40,116 bases of DNA from Lachnospiraceae bacterium (lineage in GTDB: Bacteria; Bacillota; Clostridia; Lachnospirales; Lachnospiraceae): the NCBI GenBank assembly GCA_017460845.1, contig JAFUAE010000040.1, positions 1-40,116 on the forward strand, in the 5' to 3' direction. Of this stretch, positions 19,695 to 27,040 are shown piece after piece (position 1 is the stretch's first letter; every line of letters starts with the position of its first letter). A program made the translations under genes and the position numbers. The notes beneath the pieces were generated by a model. It saw only the letters and a list, made by a program, of their open reading frames with translations. It was not told the origin of the DNA and did not search any database.

Positions 19695-20576
19695 ATGCCG
19701 CAAGCTTTTGATTATTCGGATATTCAGACTTATCTGGACGCTGTCCACGAGGACCGTCAGCATGACGTAGAGCTCAGTATCCGGAAGAAATTTCATAAAA
19801 GCCTGTTTACGCCCTTTGCCAAAGCAATCAATACTTATGAGCTGCTGCAGGAGGGCGACCATGTCGCTGTCTGCATTTCCGGCGGAAAGGATTCCATGCT
19901 GATGGCCAAGCTCTTTCAGGAACTGAAGCGCCATAATAAATATCCCTTCGATCTCAGCTTCCTTGTCATGGACCCCGGCTACACCCCCTTTAATCGCAGG
20001 ATGATCGAGAAAAACGCTTCGGATCTCGGCGTACCGGTGCATATTTTTGAATCGGACATCTTTAATGCTGTCTACGAGATAGAAAAATCTCCCTGCTATC
20101 TATGCGCGCGCATGCGCCGCGGTTATCTCTACAGCCAGGCAAAAGAACTCGGATGCAATAAGATCGCCCTCGGCCATCATTTTGACGATGTCATTGAAAC
20201 GATCCTGATGGGAATGCTTTACGGCGGCCAGGTGCAGACGATGATGCCGAAGCTCCACAGCACCAATTTTGAAGGGATGGAACTGATCCGCCCCATGTAT
20301 CTGATCCGGGAGGAAGAAATCATACACTGGCGGGACTACAACGGTCTCCGTTTCCTGCAGTGCGCCTGCCGCTTTACCGAACACAACGCCCACTGCAACC
20401 CGGACGGATCTTCCGACTCAAAGCGCATGGAGATCAAGCAGCTGATCGCAGAACTGAAGAAAACAAATCCTTTCGTCGAGAAGAATATTTTCCGCAGTGT
20501 GGAAAATGTCAATCTTGCAACGGTGATCGCGTACAAAGACCAGAACGGAACGCACAATTTCCTTGACCGCTACTAA
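19695..20576 (+). CDS. ttcA: TtcA-type tRNA 2-thiocytidine synthetase (PP-loop ATPase)
   Basis: A 293-residue PP-loop enzyme. SGGKDS (62-67) binds ATP; Cys134 and Cys137 in CYLC, together with a Cys near 223-225 (CAC), are expected to hold the iron-sulfur cluster used for thiolation. GHHFDDVIET (160-169) is the family hallmark. It would put sulfur on cytidine 32 of tRNA. Close relatives (TilS, TtuA-like) are alternatives, but the CxxC spacing and HHFDD favour TtcA. AGAGGGAG precedes the ATG. The next gene, an RNA-methyltransferase-like protein, follows after 33 bases, so an RNA-modification unit is plausible. Confidence 0.82.
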   Translation: MPQAFDYSDIQTYLDAVHEDRQHDVELSIRKKFHKSLFTPFAKAINTYELLQEGDHVAVCISGGKDSMLMAKLFQELKRHNKYPFDLSFLVMDPGYTPFNRRMIEKNASDLGVPVHIFESDIFNAVYEIEKSPCYLCARMRRGYLYSQAKELGCNKIALGHHFDDVIETILMGMLYGGQVQTMMPKLHSTNFEGMELIRPMYLIREEEIIHWRDYNGLRFLQCACRFTEHNAHCNPDGSSDSKRMEIKQLIAELKKTNPFVEKNIFRSVENVNLATVIAYKDQNGTHNFLDRY

Positions 20577-20595
20577 AGATCGCGGCTGCTCTGCC

Positions 20596-20618
20596 GGCAC
20601 TGCGCATACATGAAAACA
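20596..20618 (+). repeat. Fragment of repeat A over the rsmJ-like start codon
   Basis: GGCACTGCGCATACATGAAA and the next three bases match 24728-24750 at 22 of 23 positions. The ATG of the methyltransferase reading frame is inside it. The rest of the repeat, including both stems, is missing here. Confidence 0.6.
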
Positions 20619-21461
20619 AACCCTGCCATGTCTGAAACTCCGACTGAAAAACCAAATATTTCCGATCCGGCGCCTGTATCCGAAGACGCTCTGCTGCGTG
20701 CAGAAAAGGTCGGGCTTTCCCTGGTTATGACTAAAAACGGTCTGGCACTGACTGACGGAGCGCTTTATCTTTGCGCCGATCTTTCACAGAATCTGCGCAG
20801 ACTGCAGACAAACAACCTGCGTCAGGAGCTTCTGGTCAAAGCTGCACGGATCAAAAATCCGGATCATCCCCTGCATGCAATCGACGCCACAGCCGGCTTC
20901 GGAGAGGATGCTCTGCTGCTTGCAGCCAGCGGGTTCTCCGTTGATCTGTATGAATATGACCCGGTCATAGCCGCACTTCTCCGGGATGCCCTCCGGCGTG
21001 CTGCTGCGATACCGGAGCTGGCAGAGACTGCCGGCCGGATGCATTTGCATGCAGAGAACAGTATTGCGGCAATGCACACTCAGGCTAAGATGCAAACCTT
21101 GTCCGAAGACACAGCTTCTTTTATAGCAGGGGCTGAAGACAAAGACAAATCCGCAGCCGACCCCGGACAGGGTATCGCCCTGCCATCCGCAGCCAGGGCA
21201 TTACGTCCGGATGTGATCCTTCTCGACCCTATGTTCCCAGCCAGAGACAAGAGTGCCCTGATCAAGAAGAAATTCCAGCTGCTGCAGCGGCTGGAGCAGC
21301 CATGCGGAGACGAGCAGGAACTGCTGGCGGCTGCATTTGCAGCACATCCTCATAAGATCGTGATCAAGCGTCCCCTGAAGGGACCCTTCCTGGCGGAGAG
21401 GAAACCGGACTACTCACTGAAGGGTAAGGCGATCCGCTACGACTGTTTTGTGATCGCATAA
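20610..21461 (+). CDS. RsmJ-like SAM-dependent methyltransferase
   Basis: A 283-residue class I methyltransferase resembling RsmJ, which methylates guanine 1516 of 16S rRNA in enteric bacteria. The SAM motif is DATAGFGED (92-100); the acidic ribose-binding pair is YEYDP (114-118); motif IV is LLDPMFP (204-210), followed by KSALIKKK and the family VIKRP (251-255). A region of about 40 residues (155-195) looks like an extra, low-conservation loop. The start is uncertain: ATG 20610 has no ribosome site and lies in a repeat fragment; ATG 20628 (MSETPTEK) is an alternative, also without a clear site. Coupling to ttcA is possible. Confidence 0.75.
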   Translation: MKTNPAMSETPTEKPNISDPAPVSEDALLRAEKVGLSLVMTKNGLALTDGALYLCADLSQNLRRLQTNNLRQELLVKAARIKNPDHPLHAIDATAGFGEDALLLAASGFSVDLYEYDPVIAALLRDALRRAAAIPELAETAGRMHLHAENSIAAMHTQAKMQTLSEDTASFIAGAEDKDKSAADPGQGIALPSAARALRPDVILLDPMFPARDKSALIKKKFQLLQRLEQPCGDEQELLAAAFAAHPHKIVIKRPLKGPFLAERKPDYSLKGKAIRYDCFVIA

Positions 21462-21482
21462 AATACCGGATCCTGAATAAGA

Positions 21483-21511
21483 TTGTTCTTTGCCTCTTTT
21501 TGATCTATACT
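21483..21511 (+). promoter_or_regulatory. Promoter of the small Cys protein gene
   Basis: TTGTTC (21483-21488), 17 bases, TATACT (21506-21511), with GAGGTG ten bases before the ATG at 21551. Confidence 0.55.
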
Positions 21512-21550
21512 AATAAGGAATTTCATAAACATACGAGGTGACATATCATT

Positions 21551-21907
21551 ATGGAGAAGCAGTTTTTTATTGACAGAACACAGACAATTTTAAATGCAGA
21601 GTCCAGCTGCCCGGAAATCAAGGCTGCAGCGAAAGCATGGCTTGATTCCATCGGCACCGAGAAAGAATTGGATGCCGCAAAGGCTTATATTGCGGAGCTT
21701 GAGGAGGATGTGACCCCGATCGAGAACCTGATCGGTCTGCTTCAGTCTGAAACCGGCCTGCACATCTTCGGAGAAACAAAGGTTAAGACAATGCTGAAGA
21801 AGGCTAAGGACAGCCAGGACATGGGACTGAAGTACTGCATCTGTGCGGCCTGCAACGCCGGCGGTGCGATCCTTGATAACAAGGAGAAGTTCCTGGAACT
21901 GATCTGA
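21551..21907 (+). CDS. Small conserved cytosolic protein with a C-x-C-x-x-C motif
   Basis: The 118-residue protein has no membrane segment or signal. The N-terminal 90 residues are helical and acidic (EIKAAAKAWLDSIGTEKELD, AELEEDVTPIENLIG). The C-terminus has Cys96, Cys98 and Cys101 in YCICAACNAGGAIL, a possible metal or redox site. Similar short proteins are frequent in Lachnospiraceae and are sometimes labelled Hsp90-like, a name I see no sequence support for. It has its own promoter and terminator and is monocistronic. Confidence 0.8.
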   Translation: MEKQFFIDRTQTILNAESSCPEIKAAAKAWLDSIGTEKELDAAKAYIAELEEDVTPIENLIGLLQSETGLHIFGETKVKTMLKKAKDSQDMGLKYCICAACNAGGAILDNKEKFLELI

Positions 21908-21941
21908 TTCTCAGATATTTGGCATCCTATTGTTCTCTAAT

Positions 21942-21990
21942 GGCCTGTATAATGATAGATTATATCGAATCATTCTGCAGGTCTTTTTAT
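21942..21990 (+). terminator. Terminator of the small Cys protein gene
   Basis: GGCCTG...CAGGTC outer stem with AATGAT / ATCATT inside, followed by TTTTTATTTT. Confidence 0.75.
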
Positions 21991-22132
21991 TTTCCATGCG
22001 TGTTTACATACTGGCTGATCACGCGTATGTTAGAAAGGTTCCGGATTTAAAGCATTGCTTTTTAACGGCAATTTTACAACTCTTCATTCATGTTTGATTT
22101 ATAATACAGAATGAGAACATGGAGGTACGAAA

Positions 22133-23287
22133 CTGAACGCGCAATATTTCAAGCAAAATCACAGACGGCTCCTGCAGGATCTGCTCTTTACGATCCTGAT
22201 CCTTTATCTGGCCTGGGCCGTCAGCAGCCTGCTGCTGCCCAATACCGGCGTGGAGAATAACTCCGCGCTGATTTTTGTGCTTGCGGTCGTCATCATTTCC
22301 TGCATGACAGAAGGCTATTTCTTCGGTATTACGGCATCACTGGTCAGCACCATCTGCATCAACTGGTTTTTCATGTATCCATATGGAAACTTTAACCTGT
22401 CCCTGACAGGCTACCCGGTTGCGATCATCAGCACCCTCACCTGCGCACTGGTTGTCTGTACGCTGACCTCCCGCACCAAGCTGCACGCCAAAATGGCCGA
22501 AGACCGCGAACGGAAAACCACGGAGCTGTACCGCAAGAATGCGATTCTCGAAAAAGAAAAAACCACAATGGAAATCAGCCGCGCAAAAGCGGATGTGCGC
22601 AGCAATATTCTGATGTCCGTGTCGCACGATCTGCGCACGCCCCTGACCGCAATTGCAGGCGCGGCCTCCGTCGTCCTTGAGCAGGATCCGAATGAACATC
22701 TGGCGGATAACTTTGAGCTGGTCCGGGGTATTAAGGACCAGGCCGAATGGATGTCGATCATGGTTGAAAACATTATCTCCGTCGCAAAGCTCGGAGGAAC
22801 GGATACCGAGCTTCAGCTGCGTCCTGAAATCCCGGATGAAATCATTGAAAGCTGCGTGATCAATATCCGCAGGCTTTTCCCGGACGCAGATATCGAGCTG
22901 CATCTTTCCGATGAGATCGTGCTGGTTTATGCTGAACCCATCCTGATCCGCCAGGTCCTCCAGAATCTTCTGGAAAATGCGATCAGGCATTCCGAAAGCA
23001 AGCTTCCTTATGAGGTCAGTACCGAAATCACCGAAGACGGTCTGCGCTTTGCCGTGCGGGACCATGGAATCGGTATCCCCGAAGACATCCGGGCGCTGAT
23101 CAACCGGAATGATTCCGTCTTTATGGATGATAATTCAGAAGGGGAACACCGACGCGGGATCGGGATTTCCGCATGTCAGAGCATACTGAAGGCTCACGGC
23201 AGCAAACTGATTGCTGCAGAAATGCCGGATGGCGGCACAGAATTCAGCTTCATTTTAAAAACCGCAGAACAGGAGTATTCAATATGA
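22133..23287 (+). CDS. KdpD-like sensor histidine kinase without the N-terminal KdpD domain; CTG start
   Basis: Membrane histidine kinase, 384 residues if begun at CTG. Four membrane helices of the DUF4118 type span about residues 15-115, then a HisKA domain with SVSHDLRTPLTA (phospho-acceptor His165) and an ATPase domain with QNLLENAIRHS and DHGIGIP. The cytoplasmic KdpD and UspA domains of true KdpD are absent. The reading frame has no ATG, GTG or TTG until codon 40, which would delete the first helix; CTG at 22133 has GGAGG seven bases upstream. A TATAAT at 22100-22105 may be the -10. It overlaps the regulator gene by ATGA. No kdpFABC is present. Confidence 0.85.
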   Translation: MNAQYFKQNHRRLLQDLLFTILILYLAWAVSSLLLPNTGVENNSALIFVLAVVIISCMTEGYFFGITASLVSTICINWFFMYPYGNFNLSLTGYPVAIISTLTCALVVCTLTSRTKLHAKMAEDRERKTTELYRKNAILEKEKTTMEISRAKADVRSNILMSVSHDLRTPLTAIAGAASVVLEQDPNEHLADNFELVRGIKDQAEWMSIMVENIISVAKLGGTDTELQLRPEIPDEIIESCVINIRRLFPDADIELHLSDEIVLVYAEPILIRQVLQNLLENAIRHSESKLPYEVSTEITEDGLRFAVRDHGIGIPEDIRALINRNDSVFMDDNSEGEHRRGIGISACQSILKAHGSKLIAAEMPDGGTEFSFILKTAEQEYSI

Positions 23288-23994
23288 GTATCCACTCCAC
23301 TATCTTAATTGTTGAAGACGATCCCCTGATCGGAAAGTTCATGTCCCGGGCCGTAGAGGACGCAGGTTTCCGCTGCATGATCGCCGAAACTGCAAAAGAC
23401 TGCAGAATCCTTTTCTTTTCTGAAATGCCGGATCTTGTCCTGCTGGACCTCGGTCTGCCGGATGATGACGGTCTCAACCTGCTGAAAGAAATGAAAGATG
23501 TCCGGGAAAGTATTCCGGTTATCATTGTCTCTGCAAGAGAGCGTGAAAACGAAAAGGTGAAAGCCCTGGATATGGGTGCGGACGACTATGTCACAAAGCC
23601 CTTCGGCATTTTCGAACTGATGGCCAGGATCCGTACGGCGCTCCGGCACAGCAACAGGGCCGCTTCCCAGACTCTTTCCGATGAGGATGCCGTATTCCAG
23701 CATAAAGGGCTGACTATGGATATTTCAAAGCATCAGGTCAGACTAAACGGAGAAGAGATCCATTTGACGGGAAAAGAATTCCGGATCCTGGAGCTGCTCT
23801 TCCGGCACAAGGGAAAGGTGCTGACCTATTCCTGGCTCATGCAGCAGATCTGGGGCGATTTTATACCGGCGGATAATCAGATCCTCCGTGTTAATATGGC
23901 CAATATCCGGCGTAAATTAAAGGAAAACATTGAAGAGCCGGTTTATATCAAAACAGAGCTGGGCGTAGGCTACAGAATGCCGGAGGAGGAATGA
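23284..23994 (+). CDS. KdpE-like response regulator (OmpR family)
   Basis: The 236-residue partner of the preceding kinase. The receiver domain has ED (11-12), phospho-acceptor Asp55 in LVLLDLGLPD and Lys105 in VTKPF. The C-terminal winged helix has the OmpR-type HLTGKEFRILELLF and NQILRVNMANIRRKL, ending GVGYRMPEEE. The start is the ATG at 23284, overlapping the kinase stop, with CAGGAG upstream. Likely targets are itself or the gene following at 24136; TTCTTAAC and TTCTAAAC at 24020 and 24041, 21 bases apart, could be half-sites, but this is speculation. Confidence 0.92.
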   Translation: MSIHSTILIVEDDPLIGKFMSRAVEDAGFRCMIAETAKDCRILFFSEMPDLVLLDLGLPDDDGLNLLKEMKDVRESIPVIIVSARERENEKVKALDMGADDYVTKPFGIFELMARIRTALRHSNRAASQTLSDEDAVFQHKGLTMDISKHQVRLNGEEIHLTGKEFRILELLFRHKGKVLTYSWLMQQIWGDFIPADNQILRVNMANIRRKLKENIEEPVYIKTELGVGYRMPEEE

Positions 23995-24135
23995 GCCGCA
24001 CGATTCATAATATCACAGCTTCTTAACAGGTTCGACGGTCTTCTAAACCCATTTTTTATCAGATTCAGACTATACTTCCCTTGAAGGTTAGAAAAACAAC
24101 TTCCTGAAATGATGGAAAGGTAAAAGGAGAAAAAA

Positions 24136-24684
24136 ATGTCTGAAAAAAATGAGGCCTGGGAGAGACTGCTCAGACCGGAAGAAAAGCTGCTTTGGACCGG
24201 AAAGCCGTCCAATACCAATGTCGTAGATCCGGCAAATAAAGTCACTGTGTTTGCCGAAATCACTGTTGCGGTCCTATGGATTATCGCAAGCTGCATTCTG
24301 ATCATCCCGAAATGCGAAACAATAACTTCTGTTATCATTGTGGAGCTTGTTCCGGTGATCCTGCTGCTGCTTCCGCTGCTCAATGTCAGGACCCTCAGGA
24401 AAGCGGAATATGCACTGACTGACAGCCGCGCGATCGTAAAAATGGCTGAGGATGTCTATTCCATGGAATATGACGCTTATACCGCATACGAGCGTAAGGC
24501 AAATAACACCATCTGCCTCGGTGCCGCCGTCGGCACAAAGGACAGCCGTGAGCGAAAAGTCCTGCTTTATCATGGCATTCAGGATGGAGAAAAGACCTGC
24601 CTCGGTCTGCTGTTCTACACCACTACCAATGCCGATCAGGCCATGGAGATTCTTAACCAGAAAGCTTCTAAGAAATCAGCCTGA
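24136..24684 (+). CDS. Two-helix membrane protein with a PH-like domain
   Basis: The 182-residue protein starts with RPEEKLLWTGKPSN, the entry motif common in bacterial PH-domain (DUF304-like) membrane proteins. Two adjacent hydrophobic helices follow (about residues 39-58 and 64-84), then a cytoplasmic PH-like beta domain with EYALTDSRAIV. The substrate or partner is unknown. AAAAGGAG precedes the ATG. It lies directly after the two-component pair with a 140-base gap, and may be its target. Confidence 0.72.
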   Translation: MSEKNEAWERLLRPEEKLLWTGKPSNTNVVDPANKVTVFAEITVAVLWIIASCILIIPKCETITSVIIVELVPVILLLLPLLNVRTLRKAEYALTDSRAIVKMAEDVYSMEYDAYTAYERKANNTICLGAAVGTKDSRERKVLLYHGIQDGEKTCLGLLFYTTTNADQAMEILNQKASKKSA

Positions 24685-24709
24685 TCTGCAATCTGCATTT
24701 TATAATAAG

Positions 24710-24803
24710 CTTCGTGCCAACTTTGTTGGCACTACGCATACATGAAAACAGCGCTCAGGCTTCGCCGTGGGCTCGCCTTCGCTGGTTTTCATAGTAACAT
24801 TCC
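24710..24803 (-). repeat. Structured dispersed repeat A, copy 2
   Basis: Inverted relative to copy 1 at 10773-10913. Hairpin 2 is the perfect GTGCCAAC-TTT-GTTGGCAC (24714-24732). Hairpin 1 pairs ATGAAAAC with GTTTTCAT plus AGCG with CGCT (24742-24753 and 24780-24792, one bulged G). It lacks the 53-base insert of copy 1. It lies between the PH-like gene and a terminator. Confidence 0.8.
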
Positions 24804-24815
24804 CTCTATAAGAGC

Positions 24816-24862
24816 AGGCAGCCTGTACGTTTTGACCCGACGTACCGGCTGTCTGTTTTTTT
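24816..24862 (+). terminator. Strong Rho-independent terminator
   Basis: AGGCAGCC-T-GTACGT pairs with ACGTAC-C-GGCTGTCT (24816-24830, 24840-24854), then GTTTTTTT. It separates the PH-like gene and repeat A from the MATE gene. Confidence 0.88.
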
Positions 24863-24902
24863 CGCATTTTTTTCTATTTTGTGGTATGATTATGCAGATT
24901 TC

Positions 24903-24937
24903 CCGCAGCTGTCCCGGACCGTAGCCGGCAGCTGCGG
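24903..24937 (+). promoter_or_regulatory. Hairpin in the MATE gene leader
   Basis: Perfect nine-base inverted repeat CCGCAGCTG / CAGCTGCGG (24903-24911, 24929-24937) with a 17-base loop that holds a further CCGG...CCGG. There is no T-run, so it is not a terminator. It ends 27 bases before the chosen ATG and could act as a translational or protein-binding element. Confidence 0.4.
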
Positions 24938-24963
24938 CTTCCATGAAAAAGGGGTTTCGTATC

Positions 24964-26298
24964 ATGCAGAGGGATCTGACCAAAGGAAACGTTTTTCTGA
25001 ACCTGATTCATTTTTCCATACCGTTTTTGTTCTCCTATTTTCTGCAGGTCCTTTACGGACTGGCAGATCTTTATATTACCGGACGCTTCAATGCGACTGA
25101 GAGTATTACTGCCGTCGCGATCGGCAGCCAGATCATGCATATGATCACGGTTATGATCGTTGGTCTTGCTATGGGTGCCACGGTCTCGATCGGCAAGGCA
25201 TATGGCGCAAAGGATAAGGGCCGGACGGCAAAAGCTGTCGGAAATACGATTACTCTCTTTCTGAGCGGTTCCCTGATCCTGATGCTGATCCTGCTGTCCG
25301 CAGCAGACAGCATTGTTGCCGTCATGTCCACGCCGGAAGAGGCGGTACCCGGCACCAGGATCTATCTGATGATCTGTTTTCTGGGAATTCCCTTCATTAC
25401 CGCCTACAATGTCCTCAGTTCCGTTTTCCGCGGGCTCGGGGATTCCAGAAGTCCGATGTATTTTATCATTGTTGCCTGTATCTGCAACATTTTACTGGAT
25501 TATCTGTTTATCGGTTATTTCCGTCTGGGACCTGCCGGTGCCGCGCTCGGCACTACACTTGCGCAGGCAGTCAGTGTGATAGCCGCATTTGCCGTACTGA
25601 GAAGCAGACGCGGCATCGTAGACCTGCATCCGGGTGATTTTCTGCTGCAAAAGGATAATGTCTCCGCGATTCTGAAGGTCGGGATCCCGGTGTCCGTACA
25701 GGACGGTTTTATACAGATCTCCTTTCTTGTCATTACGGTTTTTGCAAATCTGCGCGGTCTTGACGATGCTGCTGCCGTAGGGATCGTGGAAAAGGTAATC
25801 GGAATCCTGTTCCTGGTTCCGTCCTCCCTTTTATCTGCGGTTTCTGCGCTTTGTGCGCTCAATCTCGGCGCAGGGGAACCTGTCCGCGCAAAACAGACGC
25901 TGCGCTATGCGGTAATGCTTGCAGTCGGTTTTGGCTTTATCGCATCAGTCATAACCCAGTTTACAGCGCCGGCCATCGTAGGGATTTTTGAAACAAATCC
26001 GAATGTGATCCGCCTTGGCGCGCAGTACCTTAAGGGTTATGTCTGGGACTGCATCTTTGCCGGCGTACATTTCTGCTTCAGCGGTTATTTCTGTGCGGTT
26101 GAACATGCGGGACTGTCATTCCTGCACAATGCGCTTTCCGTTGTGCTGCTCAGGATCCCCGTAGCTTATGTCACCTCCCGCGGTTTTCCCGACACACTGC
26201 TGCCAATGGGCTTTTCTGCTCCCGCAGGATCCCTGCTTTCTATTGTGATATGCCTGGCAGCTTATCGTTTCCTCAACCGGAAAGATAATAAAGTATAA
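24964..26298 (+). CDS. MATE-family efflux transporter
   Basis: A 444-residue membrane transporter with 12 predicted helices in two related halves of six. It starts MQRDLTKGNVFLNLIHFS, common in clostridial MATE proteins; the first half has YGLADLYITGRF and AMGATVSIGKAYGAKD, the second half the matching VGIVEKVIGILF and ALNLGAGEP. It would export drugs or metabolites in exchange for Na+ or H+; the substrate cannot be read from sequence. I chose the ATG at 24964 with AAGGGG before it; the ATG at 24943 is in frame but lacks a site. Confidence 0.9.
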   Translation: MQRDLTKGNVFLNLIHFSIPFLFSYFLQVLYGLADLYITGRFNATESITAVAIGSQIMHMITVMIVGLAMGATVSIGKAYGAKDKGRTAKAVGNTITLFLSGSLILMLILLSAADSIVAVMSTPEEAVPGTRIYLMICFLGIPFITAYNVLSSVFRGLGDSRSPMYFIIVACICNILLDYLFIGYFRLGPAGAALGTTLAQAVSVIAAFAVLRSRRGIVDLHPGDFLLQKDNVSAILKVGIPVSVQDGFIQISFLVITVFANLRGLDDAAAVGIVEKVIGILFLVPSSLLSAVSALCALNLGAGEPVRAKQTLRYAVMLAVGFGFIASVITQFTAPAIVGIFETNPNVIRLGAQYLKGYVWDCIFAGVHFCFSGYFCAVEHAGLSFLHNALSVVLLRIPVAYVTSRGFPDTLLPMGFSAPAGSLLSIVICLAAYRFLNRKDNKV

Positions 26299-26313
26299 AA
26301 AATATTTTTTCAG

Positions 26314-26345
26314 CCCCCCTGTTTTTTCATTCTCTTTTTCGTATG
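26314..26345 (+). promoter_or_regulatory. Candidate SigI-type promoter of the secreted protein-sigI-rsgI unit
   Basis: CCCCCC at 26314-26319, a 20-base T-rich spacer, then CGTATG at 26340-26345. SigI promoters described in Bacillus and Clostridium have a run of C in the -35 and CGWA in the -10. Spacing is a little long and I cannot score the match, but no good vegetative promoter is seen in the 120-base gap. Confidence 0.4.
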
Positions 26346-26420
26346 TATAGGTGAAAAGCAAAGAACGGACCCGTTCCGGCAAACCTTACGCGACTGGTCC
26401 ATATGAAAAGGAGAATTAAA

Positions 26421-27038
26421 ATGAAAATGAACACAAACTCTGAAAAAGCATTTACCCTGAAAAAGCGCAGCATTGGTCTTACTGCAGCAGCAATTGCAAT
26501 GACATTCAGCATTTCAGCATTTGCAGCACAGGGTCTCCCGGGTGCAGGAAATCCGGACCACAGCGGAATCGGATATCATACTGAAATGAATAACGATACC
26601 GGCCGCAGCCAGGACTCCCGCTCTCAAATGCATGAGCAGCCGCAGACCCAAAAGCAGGACCGGATGCCTTCCATGGGTCAAAAGGACGGCAATCAGCAGT
26701 TCAATCGCAGCGGCAGGGATCAGGGACAGAACCAGATGCCGCCGATGATGGATCACCAGAACGGCAATCAGCAGTTCAATAACAGTGGCAGGGATCAGGG
26801 ACAGAACCGCGGTCCTCTGGGCATGAATAACGGCAGAGATTCCATGGAAGGAATCAAAGAAAAGATCGATGCCCTGACTGATCCTTCTGTTAAGAAAAAC
26901 CTGGAAACTCTTAATCAGAAGCTCGAGGAGGCGATTGCTGCCGAAGAAGCAGCACGTAAGGCTCTCAATGATGCTCTGAAGGATGCCGGTATCGAAAACA
27001 CAGTTAGAGAAGAAAGAGCAAAAGCAAACAATACCTGA
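26421..27038 (+). CDS. Secreted Gln/Asn/Met-rich protein upstream of sigI
   Basis: The 205-residue exported protein has a signal peptide (long positive N-terminus, core IGLTAAAIAMTFSISA, cleavage after FAA). The middle (about 45-140) is low-complexity, rich in Gln, Asn, Gly, Met and Asp, with a 25-residue unit present twice (NGNQQFN..SGRDQGQN). The C-terminus is a charged helix (KEKIDALTDPSVKKNLETL, EEAIAAEEAARKALNDAL). No known domain. It begins at the ATG at 26421 with AGGAGA upstream, and ends three bases before sigI, so it belongs to the same unit. Confidence 0.75.
   Translation: MKMNTNSEKAFTLKKRSIGLTAAAIAMTFSISAFAAQGLPGAGNPDHSGIGYHTEMNNDTGRSQDSRSQMHEQPQTQKQDRMPSMGQKDGNQQFNRSGRDQGQNQMPPMMDHQNGNQQFNNSGRDQGQNRGPLGMNNGRDSMEGIKEKIDALTDPSVKKNLETLNQKLEEAIAAEEAARKALNDALKDAGIENTVREERAKANNT
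26685..26807 (+). repeat. Two-copy 75-base tandem repeat inside the secreted protein
   Basis: The 48-base core from 26685 recurs at 26760 with four differences, in phase (25 codons). It encodes the NGNQQFN...GRDQGQN unit. This is an internal duplication within the gene. Confidence 0.75.
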
Positions 27039-27040
27039 AT

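Noticed and set aside
24742-24924. Small open frames within repeat A (also 10748-11011)
   Set aside because: They translate the hairpin repeat and share a peptide only because the DNA is repeated; no ribosome sites.
26685-26807. CRISPR-like or intergenic repeat
   Set aside because: Two in-phase copies within a coding region; a protein-level duplication, not an array.
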